Positions 17,102 to 25,621 of a stretch of 54,322 nt of DNA are shown in pieces (positions within the stretch are counted from its first letter, which is position 1; every line of letters begins with the position of its first letter). Position numbers and translations under genes: made by a program. The notes under the pieces were generated by a model. It saw only the letters and a program-made list of their open reading frames with translations, was not told the origin of the DNA and searched no databases. The DNA comes from SVEL01 sp964573715 (GTDB lineage: Bacteria; Bacillota; Clostridia; Lachnospirales; Lachnospiraceae): the NCBI GenBank assembly GCA_964573715.1, contig CAZNKR010000007.1:1-54322 (forward strand), written 5' to 3'.

Positions 17102-17278
17102 CTAGTTAAACTTTCTCTTTCTAGCAGCTTCTGATTTCTTTTTACGCTTTACACTTGGTTTTTCGTAATGTTCTCTTTTACGAATCTCCTGCTGAATACC
17201 AGCCTTTGCACAATTCCTCTTGAATCTGCGTAAAGCACTATCTAAGCTTTCGTTTTCTTTAACGATAACATTTGACAT
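17102..17278 (-). CDS. rpsU: 30S ribosomal protein S21
   Basis: 58 residues, starting MSNVIVKENESLDSALRRFK and ending in a very basic tail (KRKKKSEAARKRKFN). This is the full-length S21 pattern: a short beta start and two basic helices that bind 16S rRNA near the anti-Shine-Dalgarno region. The start at 17278 is set by AGGTGAG just upstream and by homology; the longer open frame enters the leader. It has its own promoter and two terminators downstream, so it is probably transcribed alone. Confidence 0.97.
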   Translation of the reverse strand: MSNVIVKENESLDSALRRFKRNCAKAGIQQEIRKREHYEKPSVKRKKKSEAARKRKFN

Positions 17279-17308
17279 TGTCTCACCTAACCTCCCTCCA
17301 GTTGCTGA

Positions 17309-17349
17309 TTGTGCACTATACAACTGTATGGGTATATTTTATTGCACAA
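17309..17349 (-). promoter_or_regulatory. Inverted repeat in the rpsU leader
   Basis: Seven-base arms TTGTGCA and TGCACAA enclose 27 bases that contain a small inner hairpin (ATAC/GTAT). The element lies wholly in the predicted rpsU leader RNA, between the -10 box and the ribosome site. It could be an autoregulatory target or a stability element. No known leader family was matched. Confidence 0.4.
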
Positions 17350-17354
17350 CCACC

Positions 17355-17382
17355 ATTATAGCATATAAAATTGATTCGTCAA
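17355..17382 (-). promoter_or_regulatory. rpsU promoter
   Basis: Minus-strand TTGACG (17377-17382), a 16-base spacer and a perfect TATAAT (17355-17360) with TGC before the -10. The leader to the rpsU start would be about 70 bases. Confidence 0.8.
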
Positions 17383-17462
17383 CTACTTTTTGTAGAAAAT
17401 ATTAAATCAATTTATTGATAATTTTATGGTCAATTTTAAGATGTAATTTTAATAGTTAATAA

Positions 17463-20117
17463 TTAGTTAATCTGGCCTTCTAAGGTTGTTTTAGCCATGG
17501 TCAATGCTTCATCTATTTTGTCTACAAGCTTACCACCAGCCTGAGCCATGTTTGGACGTCCACCGCCGCCGCCACCAACTACAGGAGCAATGGCCTTTAT
17601 GATATTTCCAGCATGAACACCCATCCTTACAACATCATCTGTTGCCATAGCAATGAGATTAACTTTTCCATCTACTGATGATGCTAATACTACAACACCA
17701 GAACCAAGCTTTGTCTTTAAATCATCTCCTAAATTACGAAGTTCATTCATGTCAACATCTGGTACTAAAACAGAAAGGAATTTAATGCCTTTAACATCTA
17801 CAACCTGATTCATAACATCACCTAAGGCTTCGTTTGCAGCCTTACTCTTTAATGATTCAATTTCACTTTGAAGAGTTTTAATTTCAGCCATCATATGACC
17901 AAGCTTCTCAGATAATGAAACTGGTGTAGCCTTCACAAGCTTACATGCTTCATTTACTTTGTTTTCTAAGTCTTTGTAATATTCAAATACTGCATTACCA
18001 GTAATTGCTTCTATTCTTCTAATACCAGCAGCTATACCTGTTTCTGATAGAATCTTAAATGAAGTAATTGTTCCTGTATTAGAAACATGCGTACCACCAC
18101 AGAATTCCTTAGAGAAATCTCCCATGGATACAACTCTTACAAAATCACCATATTTTTCCCCAAATAGTGCCTTTGCACCAGTCTTCTTAGCATCTTCTAT
18201 GGCAAGAACCTTTGTATCAACTAAAATTGCCTGAGCTATTTTTTCATTAACAATACTTTCAACTCTAGCAATTTCATCATCACTCATGGCAGAAAAATGT
18301 GTAAAATCAAATCTAAGTCTATCAGGTGTAACCAATGAACCAGCCTGTTCAACATGCGAACCAAGTACAATTCTTAAAGCTTCCTGTAAAAGATGTGTAG
18401 CACTATGATTCTTTGCTGTGTCATTTCTTCCTTCAAGATTAATTGATAAAGTTACCTTATCGCCCTTTGAAAAAGCACCTTTTGTAACTTTTCCAACATG
18501 ACCAACTCTTCCACCTTTAAGATTAACAGTGTCATAAACTTCAAATTCACTTTCTCCAGCTAGAATTATACCAGTATCACCCTGCTGACCACCCATAGTT
18601 GCATAAAATGGTGTTTTATCAACGATAATAGTTCCTTCCACACCTTCCATTAATTCATCTACTAAATCAGTCTGAGTAGTAAGAACCAAAATATTAGAAA
18701 CAAACTCTGTATTGTCGTAACCCACGAATTCTGTTGTTACATTAACGTCGATTTTGTCATAAACTGTTGAATCTTCACCCATATAGTTAGTTTCTTTACG
18801 AGCGCCTCTTGCTGTAGCCTTCTGCTTGTCCATGGAAAGTTTGAATCCGTCCATATCAACGCCATAGCCTTTTTCAGAAAGAATTTCAACTGTAAGGTCA
18901 ATAGGGAATCCATAAGTATCATATAGCTTAAACGCATCGGCTCCAGCTAAAACCTTACTAGAGTTCTTATTAAGAGCTTCTTCCATTTCTGTAAGAATTT
19001 TTAATCCTTGATCTATTGTCTTATTGAAGTTTTCTTCTTCTGTTGTAAGAACCTTTAAAATAAGTTCTTTCTTTTCTTCTAATTCAGGATAACCATCCTT
19101 ACTACTGTCTATAACTGTTTGAGCAAGCTTTGCTAAGAATAAACCTTTAATACCAAGTGTTCTTCCGTGACGAGCTGCTCTTCTAAGTAAACGTCTAAAT
19201 ACATAGCCTCTACCTTCATTAGAAGGGATAATACCATCAGATGCCATAAATGTTACTGAACGTATATGATCTGTAATAAGTCTTATTGAAACATCAGCCT
19301 TGTCATCTGTTTGATATGTTACATTTGCCAATTCACAAATTTTATCTCTAATAGCTTTCATTGTATCAATATCAAATACAGAATCAACGTCTTGAACAAC
19401 TACTGCTAGTCTTTCAAGTCCCATACCAGTATCAATATTTTTCTGTTTAAGCCCTGTATAGTTGTGATGTCCGTCACTTTCAAACTGTGTAAATACATTG
19501 TTCCAAACTTCCATGAATCTGTCGCATTCACATCCAACTTTACAATCTGGCTTACCACAGCCGTACTTAACGCCTCTATCATAATAAATCTCAGAGCAAG
19601 GTCCACAAGGGCCAGCACCATGCTCCCAGAAATTGTCACAATCACCATTCTCATCACGATAAAATCTTATGATTTTGTCAGCAGGAACGCCAACTTCTTT
19701 AGTCCAAATGTCAAAAGCTTCATCATCATCTGCATAAATAGATGGATAAAGTCTATCTTCTTCCATTCCAACTACTTTAGTCAAAAATTCCCAAGACCAG
19801 TTAATTGCTTCTTTTTTAAAATAATCACCAAACGAAAAATTGCCAAGCATCTCAAAGAATGTAAGATGTCTAGCTGTTTTTCCAACATTTTCAATATCAC
19901 CAGTTCTAATACATTTCTGGCATGTCGTAACTCTGTTACGTGGTGGGATTTCCTGTCCTGTAAAGTATGGCTTAAGAGGTGCCATACCAGCATTAATAAG
20001 TAATAAACTATTGTCGTTGTGTGGAACTAAAGAAAAGCTGTTCATCTTTAAATGATCTTTACTTTCAAAGAACTCAAGATACTTTCTTCTAAGTTCGTTT
20101 ACGCCTAAATTTTCCAT
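17463..20117 (-). CDS. alaS: Alanyl-tRNA synthetase
   Basis: 884 residues. It charges tRNA-Ala and edits mischarged Ser or Gly. Class II motifs are present in the first 250 residues (SFSLVPHNDNSLLLINAGMA; FFEMLGNFSFGDYFK; GMGLERLAVVVQ). The editing domain has its zinc ligands in NHSATHLLQEALR and EFCGGTHVSNTG. The C-Ala domain ends with the glycine-rich GGGGGGRPNMAQAGG. The insert CGKPDCKVGCECDRF carries extra cysteines, seen in many clostridial AlaRS. I start at the ATG at 20117 with GGAGG five bases before it. It follows a 53-residue membrane protein gene after a short gap, so the two may share a transcript. Confidence 0.97.
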   Translation of the reverse strand: MENLGVNELRRKYLEFFESKDHLKMNSFSLVPHNDNSLLLINAGMAPLKPYFTGQEIPPRNRVTTCQKCIRTGDIENVGKTARHLTFFEMLGNFSFGDYFKKEAINWSWEFLTKVVGMEEDRLYPSIYADDDEAFDIWTKEVGVPADKIIRFYRDENGDCDNFWEHGAGPCGPCSEIYYDRGVKYGCGKPDCKVGCECDRFMEVWNNVFTQFESDGHHNYTGLKQKNIDTGMGLERLAVVVQDVDSVFDIDTMKAIRDKICELANVTYQTDDKADVSIRLITDHIRSVTFMASDGIIPSNEGRGYVFRRLLRRAARHGRTLGIKGLFLAKLAQTVIDSSKDGYPELEEKKELILKVLTTEEENFNKTIDQGLKILTEMEEALNKNSSKVLAGADAFKLYDTYGFPIDLTVEILSEKGYGVDMDGFKLSMDKQKATARGARKETNYMGEDSTVYDKIDVNVTTEFVGYDNTEFVSNILVLTTQTDLVDELMEGVEGTIIVDKTPFYATMGGQQGDTGIILAGESEFEVYDTVNLKGGRVGHVGKVTKGAFSKGDKVTLSINLEGRNDTAKNHSATHLLQEALRIVLGSHVEQAGSLVTPDRLRFDFTHFSAMSDDEIARVESIVNEKIAQAILVDTKVLAIEDAKKTGAKALFGEKYGDFVRVVSMGDFSKEFCGGTHVSNTGTITSFKILSETGIAAGIRRIEAITGNAVFEYYKDLENKVNEACKLVKATPVSLSEKLGHMMAEIKTLQSEIESLKSKAANEALGDVMNQVVDVKGIKFLSVLVPDVDMNELRNLGDDLKTKLGSGVVVLASSVDGKVNLIAMATDDVVRMGVHAGNIIKAIAPVVGGGGGGRPNMAQAGGKLVDKIDEALTMAKTTLEGQIN

Positions 20118-20139
20118 GATATCCTCCAAAAACTGTATA

Positions 20140-20301
20140 TTATTCTACCTTTGTGGCATTTTCTGCCTCATTAGCAATTTTTTTATCTTTTCTATCTCTA
20201 AGCTTCTTACCAACGAAGATACCCGCGACTGCTACCGCCACTATGCAAACAAATTCCACTGCATAAAATATAAACATTTGAATAAATGATGCTGCTAACA
20301 T
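20140..20301 (-). CDS. Small membrane protein (53 residues) upstream of alaS
   Basis: The frame begins at ATG 20301, with GGAG eight bases upstream, and encodes one long hydrophobic helix (FYAVEFVCIVAVAVAGIFVG) and a charged cytoplasmic tail (KKLRDRKDKKIANEAE). I recall similar small proteins in Lachnospiraceae but no function. Its stop is 22 bases before the alaS start, which suggests co-transcription. Codon use and ribosome site support a real gene. Confidence 0.65.
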   Translation of the reverse strand: MLAASFIQMFIFYAVEFVCIVAVAVAGIFVGKKLRDRKDKKIANEAENATKVE

Positions 20302-20321
20302 AAACATCTCTCCTTTTCAAA

Positions 20322-20336
20322 GTGAGTATAACTCAC
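20322..20336 (-). promoter_or_regulatory. Short perfect palindrome before the small membrane gene
   Basis: GTGAGTtatACTCAC on the minus strand lies 20 bases before the 53-residue gene, close to its ribosome site. It may be an operator or a small hairpin. No T run follows, so it is a poor terminator. Confidence 0.35.
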
Positions 20337-20381
20337 ATAATCTTATAAATACTAACACAAAAATTCATATTTTTCAATTAT

Positions 20382-20871
20382 TTATAGTACAATCTGATTT
20401 CTTCCATTTTCTTTGCCAGAATATAACTTATCATCAGCTATTTTAATGATTTCATCAACTGATTTTAAAACATCTCCCTTTGCAATGCCAAAAGTCATGG
20501 TAACCTTTATCTTATAATCCTCATAGCATACACACAAATTTCTAACTTCATTCATAATCGAAACAAGCTTCTTGTAAGTAGTACTTTCATCATCATTTAT
20601 GAAGCAAAGAATAAACTCTTCACCACCCCATCTAATAGCAAATCCGTCTTCAGTCATATGTTTTTTCAATATACCTGACACGGATTTTAGAACCTCATCT
20701 CCTGCTTCGTGTCCATAGTTATCATTAACCTTTTTGAAATAATCAATATCACACATTAGAATACATAGAAGTAAATATAGCTGTAATAATAATTGCTGCC
20801 AAAGGTACTAGAACAATAGGTAAAATACTAAGTGTAAGTAAACTTTTCTTTAGTGTTTCACGTTTTTTCAT
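20382..20871 (-). pseudogene. Membrane GGDEF protein gutted by an internal deletion
   Basis: Two overlapping frames together look like one broken gene. The first (ATG 20871, stop at 20749) encodes 40 residues with one membrane helix (LPIVLVPLAAIIITAIFTSM), a typical N-terminus of sensor proteins. The second (20382-20756) encodes most of a diguanylate cyclase domain: MCDIDYFKKVNDNYGHEAGD with the metal-binding Asp, and the active-site loop RWGGEEF. The sensor region and the start of the GGDEF domain (DxLT-L-NR) are missing, and the pieces are one frame apart. A deletion with frameshift explains this. Residual translation from ATG 20756 would give a truncated, probably inactive, domain. Confidence 0.75.
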
Positions 20872-20875
20872 TATA

Positions 20876-22558
20876 TCACCATCTTCCTGTAGTCATAAAA
20901 TCATCTGCACATTTTTTTGCCGCTTCAATAATGTCATCACTGTAGCCTATAACCTTAAGCAAAAGAATAGCATTTCTTGTGGTTGCTCTTCCAAAAAGAA
21001 GCTGATAATTAAAGCAAACATCATCATTAACAACACTTTCTTCAAAATGATAGTTAGAATAACTTGCTTCTAATATATGTGTAAGCTCAATATCATGAGT
21101 AGCTGCAAAGCATAAAACATTGTCTGTATTAAGACTTTTAAGAATTTGGGATGATGCTGCTATACGCTCTACCGTATTGGTTCCACGTAATACTTCGTCA
21201 ACAAAGCATACCATTGGCGAAGTATCTTTTGATGCATCAATAATTCGCTTAAGTGCTTTAATTTCCACCATATAGTAGCTATCATGGTTTTCCAAATCAT
21301 CCTTAAGTGACATGGAGGAATAAACTCTAAACATACTAAGATTCATTGAATGAGCTGTTACAGTATAAATAGTTCTTGCTAAAATACAATTAATAGCTAC
21401 TGTCTTTAAAAATGTAGACTTTCCTGATGCATTACTGCCTGTAAGCAAAACTCCCTTTTCTTCTGTCAATGAATTTTTAACTGGAGAACTAATAAGTGGG
21501 TGGTAGATATTTTCAAAAGAAATATATCTTTCCTTATCCACAAAACATGGTTTTGAGAATTCTTCATATGTTTTAGCTAAGTACTTTCTGTAGGAAGCAA
21601 TGGCTATGCAGGCCTCTAGCTCTCCTAAAGAATCAAAAAGCTTATCAATTTGGTCCATATTTTCAACTGTTTTCCTTAACAAAGAATTGAATTTAATAAT
21701 GTCCACATGAAATATCATCCTTATGTAGTCCATTACAATTTCAATTATTGAGCCATCAATACTATCTGAAATAAGAAACATACCTTTTTGTAACGAAGAC
21801 AGTTTTCCATTGATACTATTAATTTCATCTACATAAGCTTTCAAATCTTTTGGAATGGCTTTTCCAATAATTTTTGACAGTGAAATAGTATTAACTAAAT
21901 ATCTAAAAGAAGCAAAATAATTTTCTATATCTGCCTTTTTTCTATAATACGAAACAACATTGTATGCAAGTACAGCTATAAAGGCAACAATACCAATAGC
22001 TGGCTTTGTAAGAAGACAAATAACAGATGCAAAAAAAGCTACTATACATACATAATGAATCAAATTACTCTTTTTTTTGATATTACCTAAGTTATGAATA
22101 AACTCAATTAGAGAAGAAACTCTTGTCCTTCCTAGACTTGAAAAGCTTTTTTGAAGATTTTTGGCTTCATTTTCATTTTGGTAGAAATAGCTTATAGTAG
22201 CATCCAAATCATTTAGAACAGCTTTAGACTTTGGGGTTTTAAGCATGCTATACAAATAATCCTCTCCAATAGAGGAATAAGTGTTATTAATCTGCATAAA
22301 TACAGAATCCATATCCAAATCATTCCAGGTTATATCATCGATTTCCTCTTTAACTTTACCACTTTTTTTAAGATGCTTATAGTATTGGGAAATACGTTCA
22401 AGTTCTTCACGCTTATATTTTCTATCTTGAATATTTCCATAATTTTTATCTATAATAGCTGCTAACTTTTCCCTTCCTTGCTTTTTGCTTCGGTAGGATT
22501 GAATTGCAAAAAATATACCAATCAAAACTATTATGCCTAAATAAATGTATCCTTCCAT
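20876..22558 (-). CDS. Membrane-associated MutS-like ATPase
   Basis: 560 residues. The C-terminal 200 residues are a MutS-type ABC ATPase: Walker A LLTGSNASGKSTFLK, the segment SMSLKDDLENHDSYYMVEIK, Walker B MVCFVDEVLRGTNTVERIAA, and the switch AATHDIEL. The mismatch-recognition domain of MutS is absent; instead there is a membrane helix at residues 4-20 and a hydrophobic pair near 175-215. Lever-like helices lie between. This is the short clostridial MutS-like group, whose role is unknown and may not be mismatch repair. The start ATG has no adjacent ribosome site; AAGGAG lies 25 bases upstream, separated by a perfect hairpin. The gene stops four bases before the broken GGDEF gene. Confidence 0.85.
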   Translation of the reverse strand: MEGYIYLGIIVLIGIFFAIQSYRSKKQGREKLAAIIDKNYGNIQDRKYKREELERISQYYKHLKKSGKVKEEIDDITWNDLDMDSVFMQINNTYSSIGEDYLYSMLKTPKSKAVLNDLDATISYFYQNENEAKNLQKSFSSLGRTRVSSLIEFIHNLGNIKKKSNLIHYVCIVAFFASVICLLTKPAIGIVAFIAVLAYNVVSYYRKKADIENYFASFRYLVNTISLSKIIGKAIPKDLKAYVDEINSINGKLSSLQKGMFLISDSIDGSIIEIVMDYIRMIFHVDIIKFNSLLRKTVENMDQIDKLFDSLGELEACIAIASYRKYLAKTYEEFSKPCFVDKERYISFENIYHPLISSPVKNSLTEEKGVLLTGSNASGKSTFLKTVAINCILARTIYTVTAHSMNLSMFRVYSSMSLKDDLENHDSYYMVEIKALKRIIDASKDTSPMVCFVDEVLRGTNTVERIAASSQILKSLNTDNVLCFAATHDIELTHILEASYSNYHFEESVVNDDVCFNYQLLFGRATTRNAILLLKVIGYSDDIIEAAKKCADDFMTTGRW

Positions 22559-22589
22559 AAATTACGTATGGTTAATCCATACACTCCTT
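22559..22589 (-). promoter_or_regulatory. Hairpin-bridged ribosome-binding site of the MutS-like gene
   Basis: Reading 5' to 3' on the minus strand: AAAGGAGT (22583-22590), a hairpin with arms GTATGG and CCATAC (22566-22582), then seven bases and ATG at 22558. Linear spacing is too long for initiation, but folding the hairpin brings the site to about eight bases from the ATG. This is inference from geometry. Confidence 0.45.
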
Positions 22590-22689
22590 TCAAATAGTAC
22601 AATAGTTAAATTATATCCTATTTTTGCAATTCTTTCCATACAAAAAGCAAATAAACAAAAGTTCCTATTGTATTTATCAAATCATAATA

Positions 22690-23008
22690 TAATACAACCA
22701 AAGGTTTTCCAATAGCCTTTAATTCCTCAATTTTTAACTTCAGTTTCGTTATTAAGATTAACCTTTACAGCTTCTTGTGGAATAAACTTTGGTTCAGTTG
22801 TCATTATAGTTTTTCCAGCTGCCGACTGAAAAAGCTCATCCTTCGTACGTTCAAGTACATACTCATCTGTGAGGTTTGGAATAACCATTAAGTCCATAAA
22901 TCTTTTAATAAATGTGGACTTTCCTGTTCTTACAGGTCCTACAACCCCTATGTATATTTCACCACCAGTACGCCTGTTGATATTTTCATAATCATCATAT
23001 TTTGACAT
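22690..23008 (-). pseudogene. spoIVA: spoIVA remnant
   Basis: The frame from ATG 23008 encodes 93 residues that match the start of SpoIVA, the spore-coat ATPase: NINRRTGGEIYIGVVGPVRT with the P-loop GPVRTGKST, then FQSAAGKTIMTTEPKFIPQE. Full SpoIVA has about 490 residues. Here a TGA follows after VNLNNETEVKN. One frame over, the next bases encode IEELKAIGKPLVVL, which corresponds to SpoIVA near residue 195. So about 100 codons were deleted with a frameshift, and the remaining C-terminal 280 codons are gone. The gene still has GGGGG before its ATG. It cannot make a functional coat protein. Confidence 0.85.
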
Positions 23009-23012
23009 AATA

Positions 23013-23056
23013 ATACCCCCATATAAAAGTTTTTATTACTAATTATATGAGGGTAT
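23013..23056 (-). promoter_or_regulatory. Hairpin between argJ and the spoIVA remnant
   Basis: Arms of 13 bases (ATACCCTCATATA with TATATGGGGGTAT, one U-G pair in RNA) enclose 18 bases. The second arm contains the GGGGG ribosome site of the spoIVA remnant. No T run follows, so it may be a weak argJ terminator or a structure that hides the site. Confidence 0.5.
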
Positions 23057-23076
23057 AGATTTAATAGAACATAAAA

Positions 23077-24321
23077 CTATGAACGATAATCACCATTAAT
23101 TTTAACATAATTGTATGTAAGATCGCAGCCCCAAGCTGTTGCTTTGGCATCTCCATCATTAAGATTAACGTTAATAAGTATTTCTTCTTCTCCAAGAATT
23201 TCTTTAGCGAATTCTTCAGAGAATTCAACACCAGCACCATTTCTGCAAACTGCAATGGTTCCTTTTTTTGATGCTAAATCAACATCAACCTTATGAATAT
23301 CAAATTCTGCATCTGCGTATCCAATAGCACATAATATACGTCCCCAATTTGCATCCTCTCCAAACATAGCACATTTAAATAATGGCGAACAAATTACGCT
23401 CTTTGCTACTGTAATAGCTGTATCTATATCTTTAGCATTTTTACAATTACATTCAAGAACCTTAGTTGCACCTTCACCATCACGAGCAAGCATCTTAGTA
23501 ATATTCATCATTACAATATATAATGCCTTCTTAAATGTTTCATAATCTTCATCTTCCTGTGTGATTTTGGTATTTTGGCAAAGTCCATTAGCCATAACAA
23601 CTAATGTATCGTTTGTTGATTGATCTCCATCTACGCTTAAGCAGTTATATGTTATTTTAACTATTTCTACAAGTGCTTTTTTTAGCAAATCCGAACTGAT
23701 AGCTGCATCTGTTGTAATAAAATTAAGAGTTGTGGCCATATTAGGATGTATCATTCCACTTCCTTTTCCCATACCACCAAGATGGCAAATCTTACCACCA
23801 AGCATAAATTCAACAGCAACTTCTTTTTTAACTGTATCAGTAGTCATAATTGCATTGGCAGCAGCTTCATTACCGTTATACGTTAATTTTTCTTTAAGCT
23901 CTTCAATATGTGTTTCTATTGGTTCAATTGGTAGTATCTGACCAATAACACCTGTACTAGCAACGATAACCTCTTCCGGTTTAATATTAAGAACATTTGC
24001 TGCTAATTTACACATTTTAATTGCTTTTTCTTCTCCATCCTCATTGCAGGTATTTGCATTTTTAGAATTAGCAATAATCGCCTGTGCTTTTCCATTAGTT
24101 GCAATAAGGTTGTTTCTTGTAACGATAACAGGAGCACCCTTTACTTTATTAGAAGTAAAAACCCCTGCTGCGTTACACATAACATCACTAACAACAAGAC
24201 ATAAATCATTTTTGTTTTTGTCTTTGTTGTATCCGCAGTTTAGTCCACTTGCCTTTATTCCTGATGCGGCGCATACGCCACCATCAATATATTTATAGCC
24301 ATCAAAATTTTTCATTTCCAT
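23077..24321 (-). CDS. argJ: ArgJ, glutamate N-acetyltransferase / amino-acid acetyltransferase
   Basis: 414 residues. It moves the acetyl group from N-acetylornithine to glutamate, recycling acetate in arginine synthesis; bifunctional forms also use acetyl-CoA. The autocatalytic cleavage site is in DGEGATKVLECN, where the Thr becomes the N-terminal nucleophile of the beta chain. Other family segments are VICSPLFKCAMFGEDANWGR and SVDGDQSTNDT. I start at ATG 24321 because GGAGG lies eight bases upstream; the longer frame runs through the promoter. No other arg genes are in the window. It has its own promoter and a likely ArgR site. Confidence 0.95.
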   Translation of the reverse strand: MEMKNFDGYKYIDGGVCAASGIKASGLNCGYNKDKNKNDLCLVVSDVMCNAAGVFTSNKVKGAPVIVTRNNLIATNGKAQAIIANSKNANTCNEDGEEKAIKMCKLAANVLNIKPEEVIVASTGVIGQILPIEPIETHIEELKEKLTYNGNEAAANAIMTTDTVKKEVAVEFMLGGKICHLGGMGKGSGMIHPNMATTLNFITTDAAISSDLLKKALVEIVKITYNCLSVDGDQSTNDTLVVMANGLCQNTKITQEDEDYETFKKALYIVMMNITKMLARDGEGATKVLECNCKNAKDIDTAITVAKSVICSPLFKCAMFGEDANWGRILCAIGYADAEFDIHKVDVDLASKKGTIAVCRNGAGVEFSEEFAKEILGEEEILINVNLNDGDAKATAWGCDLTYNYVKINGDYRS

Positions 24322-24334
24322 ATAGGTCGCCTCC

Positions 24335-24352
24335 AATGAATAAAAATTATAA
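24335..24352. promoter_or_regulatory. Candidate ARG box (ArgR/AhrC operator) before argJ
   Basis: The plus strand reads AATGAATAAAAATTATAA, close to the B. subtilis ARG-box consensus CATGAATAAAAATTCAAG as I remember it (14 of 18 positions). It lies between the predicted transcription start and the argJ ribosome site, a sensible place for arginine-dependent repression. Confidence 0.6.
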
Positions 24353-24372
24353 TATTTCTTTATTTGTAAATT

Positions 24373-24401
24373 AATATACATCCGTATATTTATTTTGTCA
24401 A
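24373..24401 (-). promoter_or_regulatory. argJ promoter with overlapping palindrome
   Basis: Minus-strand TTGACA (24396-24401), a 17-base spacer and TATATT (24373-24378). A perfect palindrome, AATATACggatGTATATT, covers the -10 and half the spacer (24373-24390) and may be a second regulator site. Confidence 0.8.
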
Positions 24402-24420
24402 TGTTATATACTATATTTTT

Positions 24421-25602
24421 CTATAATCTGCTTTTAAAATCTTCATAACCAAAGGTATTAATAATTTTCAATTCATCATTTATTTCTTTAACAATAATAT
24501 CTGGAAGATTGATTCCATTAAATGTATTATTCTTAACCATTGAATATAATGCCATATCCGTGAATATAAGCATATCTCCCTCTTTAAGCTCCTGCTTAAA
24601 GGAATATGCTCCAATTATATCTCCTGCTAGGCAGGTTGGACCACCTAATATATAATTATGCATATATTCATTGTCCTCACCTGCATGAATAATCAATGGT
24701 CTATAAGGCATTTCAATTACATCAGGCATATGGCAAGCTGCAGAAACATCCAAAATAGCCGCTGCTTTTTCACCATCAATAACATCTAAAACTCTTGAAG
24801 CTAAAAAACCTGCATTTAGAACACAGGCTTCACCTGGTTCAAGATAAACCATAAGCTTGTAATCCTGCATTGTTTTTTTTATACATTCAATTAATAGTTC
24901 AATATCATAATCATCCTTGGTAATATGATGGCCTCCACCAAAATTAATCCATTTCATTGACTTTAAATATTCTCCAAAATTGGCCAATACAACTTCTAAA
25001 GTTTTTGATAGATCATCCGAATTTTGCTCACACAATGTATGAAAGTGCAATCCATCAATACCATTTAAAACAGTAGGGTCTAAATTAATTGCCTGTTTTA
25101 ATGCATCTAATCTAATACCTAGTCTAGACCCGATAGCACAAGGATCATACATTTCATGTTCACCTGTAGAACATTCTGGATTAATTCTAAGTCCACAAGA
25201 AATATGTCTATCTGTTATTTTTTCATAGGCAAATATTTTTTCTTTATATTTATTCCACTGATTGATACTATTAAAAACAATATGATCAACAGTTTTAATA
25301 ATTTCATCAAATTCATTTTCTTTATATGCAGGGCTGAAAATATGTACTTCACCTAAAAAGTATTCTTTACCAAGCTTTGCTTCATGTAAAGAGCTAGCAG
25401 TTGTTCCATTTAGATACTTGCTCATCATAGGATAAAGACTATACGTAGAAAAAGCCTTTTGAGCCAATAATATTTTACAGCCTGTCTTCTCTTTTAGCCC
25501 TGACAATATCTTCATATTTTTCTCAATTAAATCTTCATGAATAATATACGCAGGAGTTTTAACATTCTTATAAAGCTCTGTCAATCTAGATAAATTTTCC
25601 AA
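24421..25602 (-). CDS. nspC: NspC, carboxynorspermidine/carboxyspermidine decarboxylase
   Basis: About 393 residues, a PLP-dependent alanine-racemase-fold decarboxylase. It removes CO2 from carboxynorspermidine or carboxyspermidine to give (nor)spermidine. Motifs: the PLP lysine region CKILLAQKAFSTYSLYPM, HFHTLCEQ, WINFGGGHHITKDDYD for phosphate binding, and YLEPGEACVLNAGFL. The active-site Cys region is GGPTCLAGD. The first possible start (TTG 25629) overlaps the upstream stop and lacks a ribosome site; TTG at 25602 has AAAGGTGA eight bases before it, so I choose that. It is the last gene of the polyamine operon. Confidence 0.92.
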   Translation of the reverse strand: MENLSRLTELYKNVKTPAYIIHEDLIEKNMKILSGLKEKTGCKILLAQKAFSTYSLYPMMSKYLNGTTASSLHEAKLGKEYFLGEVHIFSPAYKENEFDEIIKTVDHIVFNSINQWNKYKEKIFAYEKITDRHISCGLRINPECSTGEHEMYDPCAIGSRLGIRLDALKQAINLDPTVLNGIDGLHFHTLCEQNSDDLSKTLEVVLANFGEYLKSMKWINFGGGHHITKDDYDIELLIECIKKTMQDYKLMVYLEPGEACVLNAGFLASRVLDVIDGEKAAAILDVSAACHMPDVIEMPYRPLIIHAGEDNEYMHNYILGGPTCLAGDIIGAYSFKQELKEGDMLIFTDMALYSMVKNNTFNGINLPDIIVKEINDELKIINTFGYEDFKSRL

Positions 25603-25621
25603 ATGTGAAATCACCTTTCTG

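Noticed and set aside
20322..20336. Palindrome as an intrinsic terminator before the alaS operon
   Set aside because: The stem is only six pairs with a three-base loop and has no T run behind it.
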